From Pirellulales bacterium (lineage in GTDB: Bacteria > Planctomycetota > Planctomycetia > Pirellulales > JAEUIK01): a DNA stretch of 40,857 nucleotides. Below, in pieces: positions 17,228 through 25,245 of the stretch. Below the pieces are notes generated by a model. The model saw only the letters and a program-made list of their open reading frames with translations. It ran no database searches and had not been told where the DNA came from. Every line of letters begins with the position of its first letter. Within the stretch, counting starts at the first letter, position 1. Both the position numbers and the translations under genes were made by a program. The stretch spans positions 1 to 40,857 of the forward strand of contig JAIESQ010000106.1 of the NCBI GenBank assembly GCA_019745975.1. Direction: 5' to 3'.

Positions 17228-19696
17228 CTACGGACGAAACTGCGTGCGACGCCCGCGGATCGCCTCGGGCAACTCCGCCGGCTTCGCGACAGCCCAGAGC
17301 GGCGCATAGGTGCCGGCGGCCCAGGCGCCGATCTGGTCGGCATAGTGAGGGCTGGCTGGCGACTCGCTCTGCCCTCCCGGGAATACCGCGACCGATCGCC
17401 CGGGTTGGCCGAAGTCGACAATCATCCGGTACGAGGCCCCCGAACCCACCGTCCCCCCATTGCTGCCGGGGTTGAGGGTGTGCGCCGTGCCGACGACTGG
17501 TCCTCCCTCACGAGCCAGTTCCGCCTGCCCGCTCAGCGAGCCGATGTGCAGGCGATTGATGTTCCCCCAGCGCCACTTGGAAAGGTCGTCGCCGAACTGA
17601 GTGCGCAACTTCGCCATCGCGGCCGCAAACGACCGCCGGGCGATGTCGTCGCGCGTCTCGCGATCGGGCGTGTTGTGGTCATCAAACCACGCCGCTTGTG
17701 GAAACTCGCGCGTCAGGTATTCGAGCACTTCGAGCATCGGCTCGCGGCGATTCATGCCGTTGTAGCCCCAGGAGCCGCCCGGCTGCTCGACTCCCAGTCG
17801 CGTCCATTCGTCGCTCCAGACCCCCGCCCGATACTCCTCGAGCCAGCGCAACCAGATCACCGGTGCAATCGCGTCGACGTCGGCAACGTAGTCCCAGCCA
17901 CGCAGCTCCTCGGCCGCGCGGGTCAGCAATAGATCGTTTCCGCTCGACTTGGGAAGCGCCGCCAAGAGCGCCGGCAAAAAGTTCTCCGCCGCCTTGTCGT
18001 AGGAGTCGAGCTGAATCGCCTGCATCGACTCAACAGTCAAGTCCTGGATGGCGGCGAGCAAATCGTCGATCCTCCGCTTGCGATAGCTCGGGTCCCACAT
18101 GAAGCCCAAATAGTGTGGATAGCCCAACGGCGCCGGTCGGTTATTCGCCGAGGCGACGAAGTGCTCCGGCGGACTGATCGCCAGGGGCAATTCGTCGCGC
18201 GGGATCATCGCCGTCCAGTCGTCATCGCCGCTGGCGCCATCGAGCGGCACGCGCCCCGCTCCCGGCAGCCGTACCGGCAGCTCGCCGCACGGATGCATCG
18301 CGATTCGCCCCTCGACGTCCGCCAAAACCATATTGAGTGGCGGCGACTGCAAGCGTTCCAGCGCCACGAGCGCCTCGTCGAGATTCTTTGCGTGACTCAA
18401 GCTCCAGAACGCCGCCGAATCGGCACTCGGTTGCAGACCGGTCCAGCAGAGCGTGATCGTGCGCCCCTCGCGGCTGATCACCGGCCCGTGCACCGTCGAC
18501 TCGATCGCCAGCTCGCGCTCGGCCTGGCCGCGCACCGCGACTCTCTCGGTCGTTCGCTCCATCGCGCGCCACTGGCCACGGTGGCGATAGCGCGTTGGAT
18601 CGGCCGGGTCAACCTCTTCGACGTAATAATCGACCGCGTCCGACTGCATATTGGTTACGCCCCAGCCAACCCGGTCGTTGTGCCCGATCACCACGACCGG
18701 GCCACCGGCAAAGGTCGCTCCCGCCACGTTTTCTCCGGCGACCGACAGAAGGCACGAGTACCAGATGCTCGGCAGCGAAAACCCCAAGTGCGGATCGTTG
18801 CACAACATCGGCTTGCCCGAGCGCGTCTTGGTGCCGTCGACCGCCCAGTTGTTGCTGCCGAAATGGAGCCCGCGCCATTGCGTTATTCCCGCCGATGACG
18901 CGTTTGACAGTGTGAGCCAGGCGGCTGCGTAGGCTTCGGCCAGGTTGTTCGGCATCGACGGCACTCCGGTGGTGACCTTCGCGATGCGCACGTCCGCGTG
19001 GGCAGCGCGTAGCTCCGCTGCCTTCTTTTCAGCAGCCGTCCGTGCGGCCTGCACCGTCACGCTCGGCCGCTCGTAAGGGCGATCCAAGGGCCACAGTTCG
19101 TCGAGCACGTCGCCGCCAAGCTTCTCCAGCAGCATGCCGAACCACAGATCGTCGTTCGTGCCCGACTGGTCCCAGCCCATGTACTTCGAAAAGACGAGCG
19201 AATCGACCGGCGACCAGTTGGCCGGCCGATAGCCCAGCGCGGCAAAGTAGGGGCCGAGTTCACTGTCCGACAATGTCGCAAGCCGGGCATTCACACCGGC
19301 GGCATACGCCTCGAGTTCGACGCGAAACGCTTCCGGCAATTGGCCCCGCTCCCACATCGCCTGGCAACCGCGGCGAATCCCCAACTGCCGCATCAGCGTG
19401 TCGGAGCCGACGCGATCGGATCCCAGCACTTCGGCCAAGGTGCCCGATGCCTGGCGGCGGAACAAATCCATTTGAAACAGCCGATCGCGTGCATGGATCC
19501 ACCCCAACACGCGTGCCGCGTCGGTCCAATTGGCGGCATAGATATGCGGAATGCCGAAATCATCTTCGTAGACCGAGACTTCAGCCGATAAGCCGGGGAT
19601 CGCGGTAGCGGCGTCCTCGCCACACACGGATTTCGCGCCCGAGAACCAGGCACCCAGCCCAAGAGCGATGGCCAATAAACTTCGGCGGCAGTACAT
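17228..19696 (-). CDS. Exported penicillin acylase family (Ntn) hydrolase
   Basis: An 822-residue precursor of the penicillin amidase S45 family. The signal peptide is MYCRRSLLAIALGLGAWFSG. The small-subunit region carries DDFGIPHIYA and ARDRLFQMDLFRRQASG. The autocatalytic cut is expected before Ser281 in GSNNWAV, the N-terminal nucleophile of the mature large chain, followed by LCNDPHLGF. An N-terminal GTG at 19741 would add 15 residues and spoil the signal peptide, so ATG at 19696 is preferred. Family members hydrolyse amide bonds in penicillins, acyl-homoserine lactones or aculeacin-like lipopeptides; the substrate here is unknown. It lies upstream of the giant gene and downstream of regA on the same strand, with 114 bases between it and regA. 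Confidence 0.92.
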   Translation of the reverse strand: MYCRRSLLAIALGLGAWFSGAKSVCGEDAATAIPGLSAEVSVYEDDFGIPHIYAANWTDAARVLGWIHARDRLFQMDLFRRQASGTLAEVLGSDRVGSDTLMRQLGIRRGCQAMWERGQLPEAFRVELEAYAAGVNARLATLSDSELGPYFAALGYRPANWSPVDSLVFSKYMGWDQSGTNDDLWFGMLLEKLGGDVLDELWPLDRPYERPSVTVQAARTAAEKKAAELRAAHADVRIAKVTTGVPSMPNNLAEAYAAAWLTLSNASSAGITQWRGLHFGSNNWAVDGTKTRSGKPMLCNDPHLGFSLPSIWYSCLLSVAGENVAGATFAGGPVVVIGHNDRVGWGVTNMQSDAVDYYVEEVDPADPTRYRHRGQWRAMERTTERVAVRGQAERELAIESTVHGPVISREGRTITLCWTGLQPSADSAAFWSLSHAKNLDEALVALERLQSPPLNMVLADVEGRIAMHPCGELPVRLPGAGRVPLDGASGDDDWTAMIPRDELPLAISPPEHFVASANNRPAPLGYPHYLGFMWDPSYRKRRIDDLLAAIQDLTVESMQAIQLDSYDKAAENFLPALLAALPKSSGNDLLLTRAAEELRGWDYVADVDAIAPVIWLRWLEEYRAGVWSDEWTRLGVEQPGGSWGYNGMNRREPMLEVLEYLTREFPQAAWFDDHNTPDRETRDDIARRSFAAAMAKLRTQFGDDLSKWRWGNINRLHIGSLSGQAELAREGGPVVGTAHTLNPGSNGGTVGSGASYRMIVDFGQPGRSVAVFPGGQSESPASPHYADQIGAWAAGTYAPLWAVAKPAELPEAIRGRRTQFRP

Positions 19697-19810
19697 GGCG
19701 CTCACGCGAGATTCCCCCGTTCGATAGACAATCACTGTCACCGATCGAGGAGTGTACTCCCCGCGCAGGTCGCATGCTACCTTGACGAATGGCGGCTCGC
19801 AGAAGTAGTC

Positions 19811-20371
19811 CTAGGGCGCGAGCTTCCGCAACTTGCGCTGCAGCGAGCGGCGATGAATGCCCAACAGGCGGGCCGCTTCCGAAAGATTGCCAGCGCACTC
19901 GGCCAGCACGCGATTGATGTGGTCCCACTCGGCCTGGGCCAGCGTCGCCGGTTCGAAGTCGGTGGCCTCGGGCGACGGCGCGCCGTTCTCGCGCGGCTCG
20001 AACGCCGCCAGCACTTCGTCGGCGTTGGCCGGCTTGATGATGTAGTTCGTCGCTCCCAAGCGCACGGCTTCGACCGCGCCGGCAATGCTGCCGAAACCGG
20101 TCAGGATCACGACCTTCGTGGCCGGATCGATCTGCTTCAGCGCCTTGAGGACTTCAACGCCCGAGCGACCCGGCATCCGTACATCGACCACGGCCAGCTC
20201 CGGCGATTCGGCGCGGGCAGCCGTCACGGCCTCGTCAAAGTTGGCGGCCCCGCGCACCGCATACCCGCGCTGTTCGAACGCCTGGCAGAGCCGGGTGCGC
20301 AGCGCCTCGTTGTCGTCCACGACGAGCATCGTGGCGACCGCTTCATCTCCGTGGTTCAAGCGCGACGCCAT
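19811..20371 (-). CDS. regA: RegA/PrrA-like response regulator
   Basis: A 186-residue response regulator of the ActR/PrrA/RegA family. The receiver domain has the acidic pair in VVDDN, phosphoacceptor Asp63 in VVDVRMP, Thr91 in LTGFGS and Lys113 in IIKPA. The linker is short and the C-terminus (142-186) is a Fis-type helix-turn-helix (NLSEAARLLGIHRRSLQRKL), closely matching the RegA DNA-binding helix pattern. It lies 162 bases downstream of the sensor kinase gene, on the same strand. In proteobacteria this pair controls redox-dependent genes for photosynthesis, respiration and carbon fixation; the regulon here is unknown. The ATG at 20371 is used; an in-frame ATG at 20329 is also possible. 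Confidence 0.88.
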   Translation of the reverse strand: MASRLNHGDEAVATMLVVDDNEALRTRLCQAFEQRGYAVRGAANFDEAVTAARAESPELAVVDVRMPGRSGVEVLKALKQIDPATKVVILTGFGSIAGAVEAVRLGATNYIIKPANADEVLAAFEPRENGAPSPEATDFEPATLAQAEWDHINRVLAECAGNLSEAARLLGIHRRSLQRKLRKLAP

Positions 20372-20533
20372 CGGGAGAGCATCCCTAAAGCAGACCGCCG
20401 AGTTTATTGCCTGCTGCGGTAGTCAATTCTAGCTGTTTCCAGTCGCTAGGGCACGCCCGCCATCCGCCCAAAATCGGACAAGCCAACGGCAGAACAGTCT
20501 CACGGCCGGAGGTTCCTACGGCTCGCAGCTTCG

Positions 20534-21904
20534 CTATTGGCCGGCTAGTGGCAGTTGCAGGGTAACCGTAGTTCCTTCGGCTGGCTTCGATGCGATCGTC
20601 AACTGGCCGCCAAGTCGCTGACACACCGTGCGCGCCAAAAAGAGCCCCATGCCCATTCCTTTCCCGGGCTCCTTCGTCGTGAAGAAGGGGTTGCCGGCGC
20701 GGGCCAGTACGTCGGCCGGCATACCAGCCCCGTGATCCGCCACGCGAATCTCGAGTTGTCCGTCGGCCCGCGCGAGCGTGATCTGCACCAGTTGCCCGGC
20801 GGGCGAAGCTTCCAACGCATTCTGCACCACGGCTCGCAACGATTGAGCCAACTCGTCGAGCGGGACCTCCACGGTTAAATGGTCCGGCGTGCCAGCGACG
20901 ATCTGCACGCGCTCGGCGCCGGGCCAATCGACGAGCGCGGTACGTATCAGTTGTTTGGCTTCGATGGTCTGCAGCTCCTGGCCGCTGCGACTCGATTCGG
21001 CCGACATCAAATCGAGAATGCCGCGGCAACGATCGACTTGCTGGCGGATCAAATGCGCATCTTCCAGGGTCGACGCGTTGATCGGCTGCGCGGCCAGCGC
21101 CAATTCAAGCTCGCGCGCCGCCACCGCGATCGTGGCCAGCGGCGTGGCCAGCTCGTGCGCCGCCCCGGCCGCCAGAGTCGCCAAGGCCTCGACCTGCTGC
21201 GACTGCGCTTCGCGCTGCCGGGCAGCGGCCAGTTGTGCATCGCGACGTTGGAGCTCACCGGTGAGCCGCGTGATGAAGTAAACGATCACCGCGACCGACC
21301 CGCCAAAGCCCACCCACAGGCCCGTCAATGCCAGCCCCAGCGGCGCCATTCCTCGGCGCGGCACGACTTCGGCTTGTTCGACGCGCAGCGCGTGCTGCAC
21401 GAGTCGTTCGATCGGCTCCAGCGGCTCGTGCCAGAGAAACAAGCCGCTATAGCAGATGAAGGCCACGACCGCGACCAGCCAGGCGTACGCCGGGCGCAGC
21501 ACCACGGCCGCCAGCGCCACGTTGATCAGATAAAAGCTGCTGAACGGATTGAATTCCCCGCCCGTGTAGTACAACAGCGCCGTCAGCAGCAGCAGATCGA
21601 ATAGCATGACCAGGCAGAGCAACCACTCGAGGGCCGCAGAGTCGGGCTCGCTGGGCAACCGCGCGCGATGCCGATGCCACACCGCCAACAGCGCATTACT
21701 CGCCAGTTCGATGGCAATAATCACTGCCAGCGGGCACCAGGCGAGGGGAATCGACAGGGCCAGTCCGACAACCAGGATCGTCAACGTCTGCCCGACCGCC
21801 GCCACCCAGCGCAGCGTGATGATCCAGGAGAGATTGATCTCCCAGCGATCGCTCACAGGGCGAGCCGGAGCGCCGAAGCTGGAACCGCTAGCCGACGAGC
21901 TCAT
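20534..21904 (-). CDS. regB: RegB/PrrB-like redox sensor histidine kinase
   Basis: A 456-residue membrane sensor kinase. Six hydrophobic segments fill residues about 25-215. Between them sits GGEFNPF (115-121), the ubiquinone-binding GGxxNPF motif of the RegB family. The H-box is GAAHELATPL with phosphorylated His250. Cys293 lies in DRCRGIL, 43 residues after the histidine, close to the spacing of the redox-active cysteine of Rhodobacter RegB (40). The ATPase domain includes a GAGMPADV box and GKGMGMGL. The start at 21904 (ATG) is preferred to an in-frame TTG at 21934. The regA gene lies downstream. It probably senses quinone redox state and phosphorylates RegA. Confidence 0.88.
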   Translation of the reverse strand: MSSSASGSSFGAPARPVSDRWEINLSWIITLRWVAAVGQTLTILVVGLALSIPLAWCPLAVIIAIELASNALLAVWHRHRARLPSEPDSAALEWLLCLVMLFDLLLLTALLYYTGGEFNPFSSFYLINVALAAVVLRPAYAWLVAVVAFICYSGLFLWHEPLEPIERLVQHALRVEQAEVVPRRGMAPLGLALTGLWVGFGGSVAVIVYFITRLTGELQRRDAQLAAARQREAQSQQVEALATLAAGAAHELATPLATIAVAARELELALAAQPINASTLEDAHLIRQQVDRCRGILDLMSAESSRSGQELQTIEAKQLIRTALVDWPGAERVQIVAGTPDHLTVEVPLDELAQSLRAVVQNALEASPAGQLVQITLARADGQLEIRVADHGAGMPADVLARAGNPFFTTKEPGKGMGMGLFLARTVCQRLGGQLTIASKPAEGTTVTLQLPLAGQ

Positions 21905-22262
21905 GCCGACACCGTATCCAATCCGCAAACTCAAGGCGAAGTCGTTGCGCCCCGCCGCCAGTCGTCTGCAGCACTCGCCAGCGTCGACCGCGCGTTGCTG
22001 TCAGACAGCAAGCTCTCATTCTGCTTCGTCGCGGCGCCAGCCGGAACCTCTTGCTATCACTCTCCATTTCATACCGGATAAACGGGGGAATCTGTACGGC
22101 CCGCCAAGTCGGTCGTTGAAGGGGCCCCGCAATGCGGTTCGATGAACCCAGTCGAGGGAAGACCGCGCCCGCCGCGACTTTGCGCCCGCCCGACGGGGCA
22201 CGCGGAACGAACCTCGCCCGCACCAACGACATCCAGCCCTGCTCGCCGCTTCGAGGTGCCCA
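21905..22262. other. Divergent intergenic region, regB and htrA
   Basis: About 330 bases separate the two divergent genes, so promoters for both should lie here. I see no strong consensus -35/-10 pair. A small palindrome CCGCAATGCGG lies near 22125. The HtrA start is itself uncertain, so part of this stretch may be coding. Confidence 0.4.
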
Positions 22263-23732
22263 TTGCGCCCTTGGCCTGTTGATCCGCATCCTGCCGCCGG
22301 GCGCGAAGGCTTCGCTGCGTGGCCAAGGCGCTTGCAGGAGGCGCGGCTCACTCGTCGCCGGGCCGCGGCCGTTCGCCGCCTGTCCGTCCTGGTCGCCGCA
22401 CTCTTCGGCTGGGCGGCGTCGCAGGTCGCCGTGCCCCCTGGCGCTGGCGAAGTCCGCGCTTCGGAAACGCGCCGCAGTGCGATCGTCGAAGCCGTGGCGC
22501 GCGTCAAGAGCGCCGTCGTGAACATCCATGGCGAAAAGACCCTCGCCCCCGGCGAAGCCCCCGTGGGCACCGCCGACAGCGATCGCCGCGTCAACGGCAT
22601 GGGGACCGGCGCCATCATCGACGAGCGCGGTTACATCCTCACCAACCACCACGTGGTCGACGGCGTCAGCGAGATCCACGTTACCCTGACCGACGCCCGT
22701 CAATACACCGCGCGGCTGATCTCGCATGACCCCGCGACCGATCTGGCGATCATCAAGATCGACGTGCCATCGAAGCTCGACATCGTGCCGATCGGCATCT
22801 CCAGCGATCTGATGACCGGCGAAACCGTGATCGCCATCGGCAATGCCTTCGGCTATGAGCACACCGTCACGCGCGGGATCATCAGCGCCCTGCACCGCAC
22901 CGTGCAAGTCGGCGACACGCAGAAGTACGAAGACCTGATCCAGACCGATGCCAGCATCAACCCCGGCAATTCGGGCGGGCCACTGTTCAATATCGACGGC
23001 GACATGATCGGCATCAATGTCGCGGTGCGCGTCGGCGCGCAAGGGATCGGCTTCGCGATCCCGATCGACAAGGCGCTCGAGATCGCCACCGACCTGATGA
23101 GCTCGCGGCGGATCACCAACACCTGGCATGGGATCGTCGCCGCGTCAGCCGACAAAACCAACGTCGACGCGGGCGTCGTCGTACGGGCGGTCGACGTGCA
23201 AAGCCCCGCCGCCAAAGGAGGCCTCAGCGCCGGCGACCGCATTGTCCGCGTCGGCGACGTGGCCATCGGTCGGCCGATCGATGTCGAGCGGGCGTTCCTC
23301 GATCACCATGCCGGGGAGCAGATCGAGGTGGCCGTCTCCCGCGATGGCCAGGAGCAGGTCGTCGAACTCACCTTGGCCGACCTCCCCGACGCCCTGCGCG
23401 GCGGCAACGGGCCGGCCTGGGAACTGTTGGGGCTGAAGCTCTCACCGCTTTCGACCAAGCAGTTCCAGCGCTACCGCTCGCGGTATCGCGGCGGACTCAG
23501 CGTGACGGCAGTGCGACCCGACAGCCCCGCCGCCAAACAAGGCATCCGCCGCGGCGACGTGCTCCTGGGGCTGCACGTTTGGGAAACGATCTCGCTGGAC
23601 AACGTTGACTACGTGCTCGGCCGGCCCGATCTCTCCGAGCTCATGCCGCTGAAGTTCTACGTGCTTCGCGGCAGCGAGTTGTTCCCCGGCTACATGCACG
23701 TTGGCTCGACCAACCGCGCCGCGACCCACTAG
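22263..23732 (+). CDS. HtrA/DegP-like S1C serine protease
   Basis: A 489-residue periplasmic or envelope protease of the S1C (HtrA) family. The catalytic triad is visible: His130 in TNHHVVD, Asp160 in ATDLAIIK and Ser237 in GNSGGPL. Two PDZ domains follow at about 290-370 and 400-480 (AKGGLSAGDRIVRV, AAKQGIRRGDVLLGL). A basic stretch with a hydrophobic run (LSVLVAALFGWAASQVAV) at about 40-58 looks like a signal peptide or anchor. TTG at 22263 is the annotated start by open frame; a TTG at 22332 would fit the signal peptide better. Thiamine-phosphate kinase follows on the same strand after 94 bases containing a hairpin element. Confidence 0.92.
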   Translation: MRPWPVDPHPAAGREGFAAWPRRLQEARLTRRRAAAVRRLSVLVAALFGWAASQVAVPPGAGEVRASETRRSAIVEAVARVKSAVVNIHGEKTLAPGEAPVGTADSDRRVNGMGTGAIIDERGYILTNHHVVDGVSEIHVTLTDARQYTARLISHDPATDLAIIKIDVPSKLDIVPIGISSDLMTGETVIAIGNAFGYEHTVTRGIISALHRTVQVGDTQKYEDLIQTDASINPGNSGGPLFNIDGDMIGINVAVRVGAQGIGFAIPIDKALEIATDLMSSRRITNTWHGIVAASADKTNVDAGVVVRAVDVQSPAAKGGLSAGDRIVRVGDVAIGRPIDVERAFLDHHAGEQIEVAVSRDGQEQVVELTLADLPDALRGGNGPAWELLGLKLSPLSTKQFQRYRSRYRGGLSVTAVRPDSPAAKQGIRRGDVLLGLHVWETISLDNVDYVLGRPDLSELMPLKFYVLRGSELFPGYMHVGSTNRAATH

Positions 23733-23737
23733 ACGTG

Positions 23738-23758
23738 GCACGGCCATCTTGGCCGTGC
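23738..23758. repeat. GCACGGCC hairpin element
   Basis: GCACGGCC (23738-23745) pairs perfectly with GGCCGTGC (23751-23758) over the loop ATCTT, six bases after the htrA stop codon. It could be a rho-independent-like hairpin without a T-tract or a dispersed repeat; similar TGGCACGG-type phrases are familiar to me from environmental genomes (memory, not checked). Confidence 0.6.
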
Positions 23759-23826
23759 GCTTCATGGGCTCAATGCCGATCACACGCGCGCAGGCGACTA
23801 GCGCCTCGCGTGGTACGATCGAGCCC

Positions 23827-24759
23827 ATGGAAGACGAGCTCGTCGCCTGGCTGCGCCAGCACCTGCCCGCGCATCGCGATCAATCCGTGCCGATCGGCGA
23901 CGACGCCGCCGTGCTGCACTGGGGAACCGGCCCCGGCTGCGTCGTCATGGTCGACGTTGTCATGGACGGCGTCGACTTCGAGCTGGCCGAGGTCGCCGCC
24001 AGCCGCGTCGGCCACAAGGCGCTGGCGGTCAATCTCAGCGACCTGGCCGCCATGGCCGCCAGGCCCCGGGCCGCGGTCGTCGCTCTGGTGCTGCCGCGCC
24101 ACGGAGGGGCCGAACTGGCCCGAGAACTCTATGCCGGCATGATCCCCTTGGCCGAGCGCTATGACGTCGCCCTGGCCGGCGGCGACATCAATAGTTGGGA
24201 TGGTCGTTTGGTCGTGAGCGTAACGGCCATCGGCCAGGAGACGGCGCGCGGACCATTGCGGCGCAGCGGCGCGCGGCCGGGCGATTGGATCGTCGTCACC
24301 GGCTCACTCGGTGGGAGTCGACTAGCAAAACACCTCGATTTTGAACCGCGCGTCAACGAGGCCCTGCTGTTGCACGAGCGCTACGCTCTGCACGCCGGCA
24401 TCGACATCAGCGATGGCCTGACCTTGGATCTCGCGCGGCTCTGTGAAGCCAGCGGCTGCGGGTCAGTCATCGACCTGGCGAGCGTGCCGATCGACCCGGC
24501 CGCTGGCCAATGGGCGCGGCAACTGGCCGACGGCTCGACGGCGCTCGACCACGCCTTGAGTGACGGCGAGGATTTTGAGCTCGTGCTGACCTTGCCGGCC
24601 GACGAAGCGGCGCGGCTCGTCGCCGATCAGCCGCTTGAGATTCCAGTCACGCGGATCGGCGAAATCGTCGCCGAGCGTGGGCTGTGGCAGCGCGACGCCA
24701 CTGGCATCGTTACCCCCCTCGTGCCGCGTGGCTTCCAGCACGAGCTCGACAAGCCATGA
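23827..24759 (+). CDS. thiL: Thiamine-monophosphate kinase
   Basis: A 310-residue enzyme that phosphorylates thiamine phosphate to thiamine pyrophosphate with ATP. The family marks are GDDAAVL (24-30), VDVVMDGVDF (42-51), SDLAAMAARP (71-80), and AGGDI with DISDGLTLDL further on, all part of the AIRS-like fold with its metal-binding acidic residues. The ATG at 23827 is chosen because the upstream in-frame sequence overlaps htrA and encodes a non-conserved arginine-rich stretch. It overlaps tsaE by ATGA, so the two are translationally coupled. Confidence 0.93.
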   Translation: MEDELVAWLRQHLPAHRDQSVPIGDDAAVLHWGTGPGCVVMVDVVMDGVDFELAEVAASRVGHKALAVNLSDLAAMAARPRAAVVALVLPRHGGAELARELYAGMIPLAERYDVALAGGDINSWDGRLVVSVTAIGQETARGPLRRSGARPGDWIVVTGSLGGSRLAKHLDFEPRVNEALLLHERYALHAGIDISDGLTLDLARLCEASGCGSVIDLASVPIDPAAGQWARQLADGSTALDHALSDGEDFELVLTLPADEAARLVADQPLEIPVTRIGEIVAERGLWQRDATGIVTPLVPRGFQHELDKP

Positions 24760-25235
24760 GCGAATTGGTTGTCGACGTTGTTGATGAAGCGGGAACTGCC
24801 AGGCTCGCGCAATCGCTGGCAGCCGCCCTTATCCTCCCCCGCGGCTCGGTGATCTCGCTGTGCGGACCGCTCGGCGCCGGCAAGACACGCCTCGTGCGCG
24901 CATTGGCTGCCGCGCTCGGTGTCAATCCCGACGAAGTCGCCAGCCCCACGTTTGTGCTGTTGCACGAGTACGCCGGCACGCGGCCGATCTACCATTGCGA
25001 CGCTTACCGCCTGCGTTCGGCCCGCGAGCTGTGGGAATTGGGCATCGAGGAGATGTTTGCCGCCGAGGCAATCACGCTCATCGAATGGGCCGACCGCGTG
25101 GCCGACGCTCTGCCGGCCGAGTATCTCGAAGTGCGCATCGAAGTAACCGGTGACACCTCGCGACGCTTTACACTTAGGGCGATCGGCGCCGTATACGAAT
25201 CCGTGATCGACACGCTGCGTCGCGCCGCGCGATGA
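24756..25235 (+). CDS. tsaE: tRNA t6A modification ATPase TsaE
   Basis: A 159-residue P-loop ATPase that supports the t6A37 tRNA-modifying complex with TsaB and TsaD. It shows GPLGAGKT (37-44, Walker A), SPTF (63-66), YHCDAYRL (79-86) and LIEWADR (108-114), all standard for the family. Its ATG overlaps the thiL stop as ATGA. thiL-tsaE neighbourhoods are seen in several bacteria; a functional link is not needed to explain it. It converges on the kinase gene with only ten bases between stop codons. Confidence 0.94.
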   Translation: MSELVVDVVDEAGTARLAQSLAAALILPRGSVISLCGPLGAGKTRLVRALAAALGVNPDEVASPTFVLLHEYAGTRPIYHCDAYRLRSARELWELGIEEMFAAEAITLIEWADRVADALPAEYLEVRIEVTGDTSRRFTLRAIGAVYESVIDTLRRAAR

Positions 25236-25245
25236 CTGCTTGCGC

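Noticed and set aside
25236-25245. Terminator between tsaE and the kinase gene
   Set aside because: Only ten bases separate the convergent stop codons, with no hairpin.
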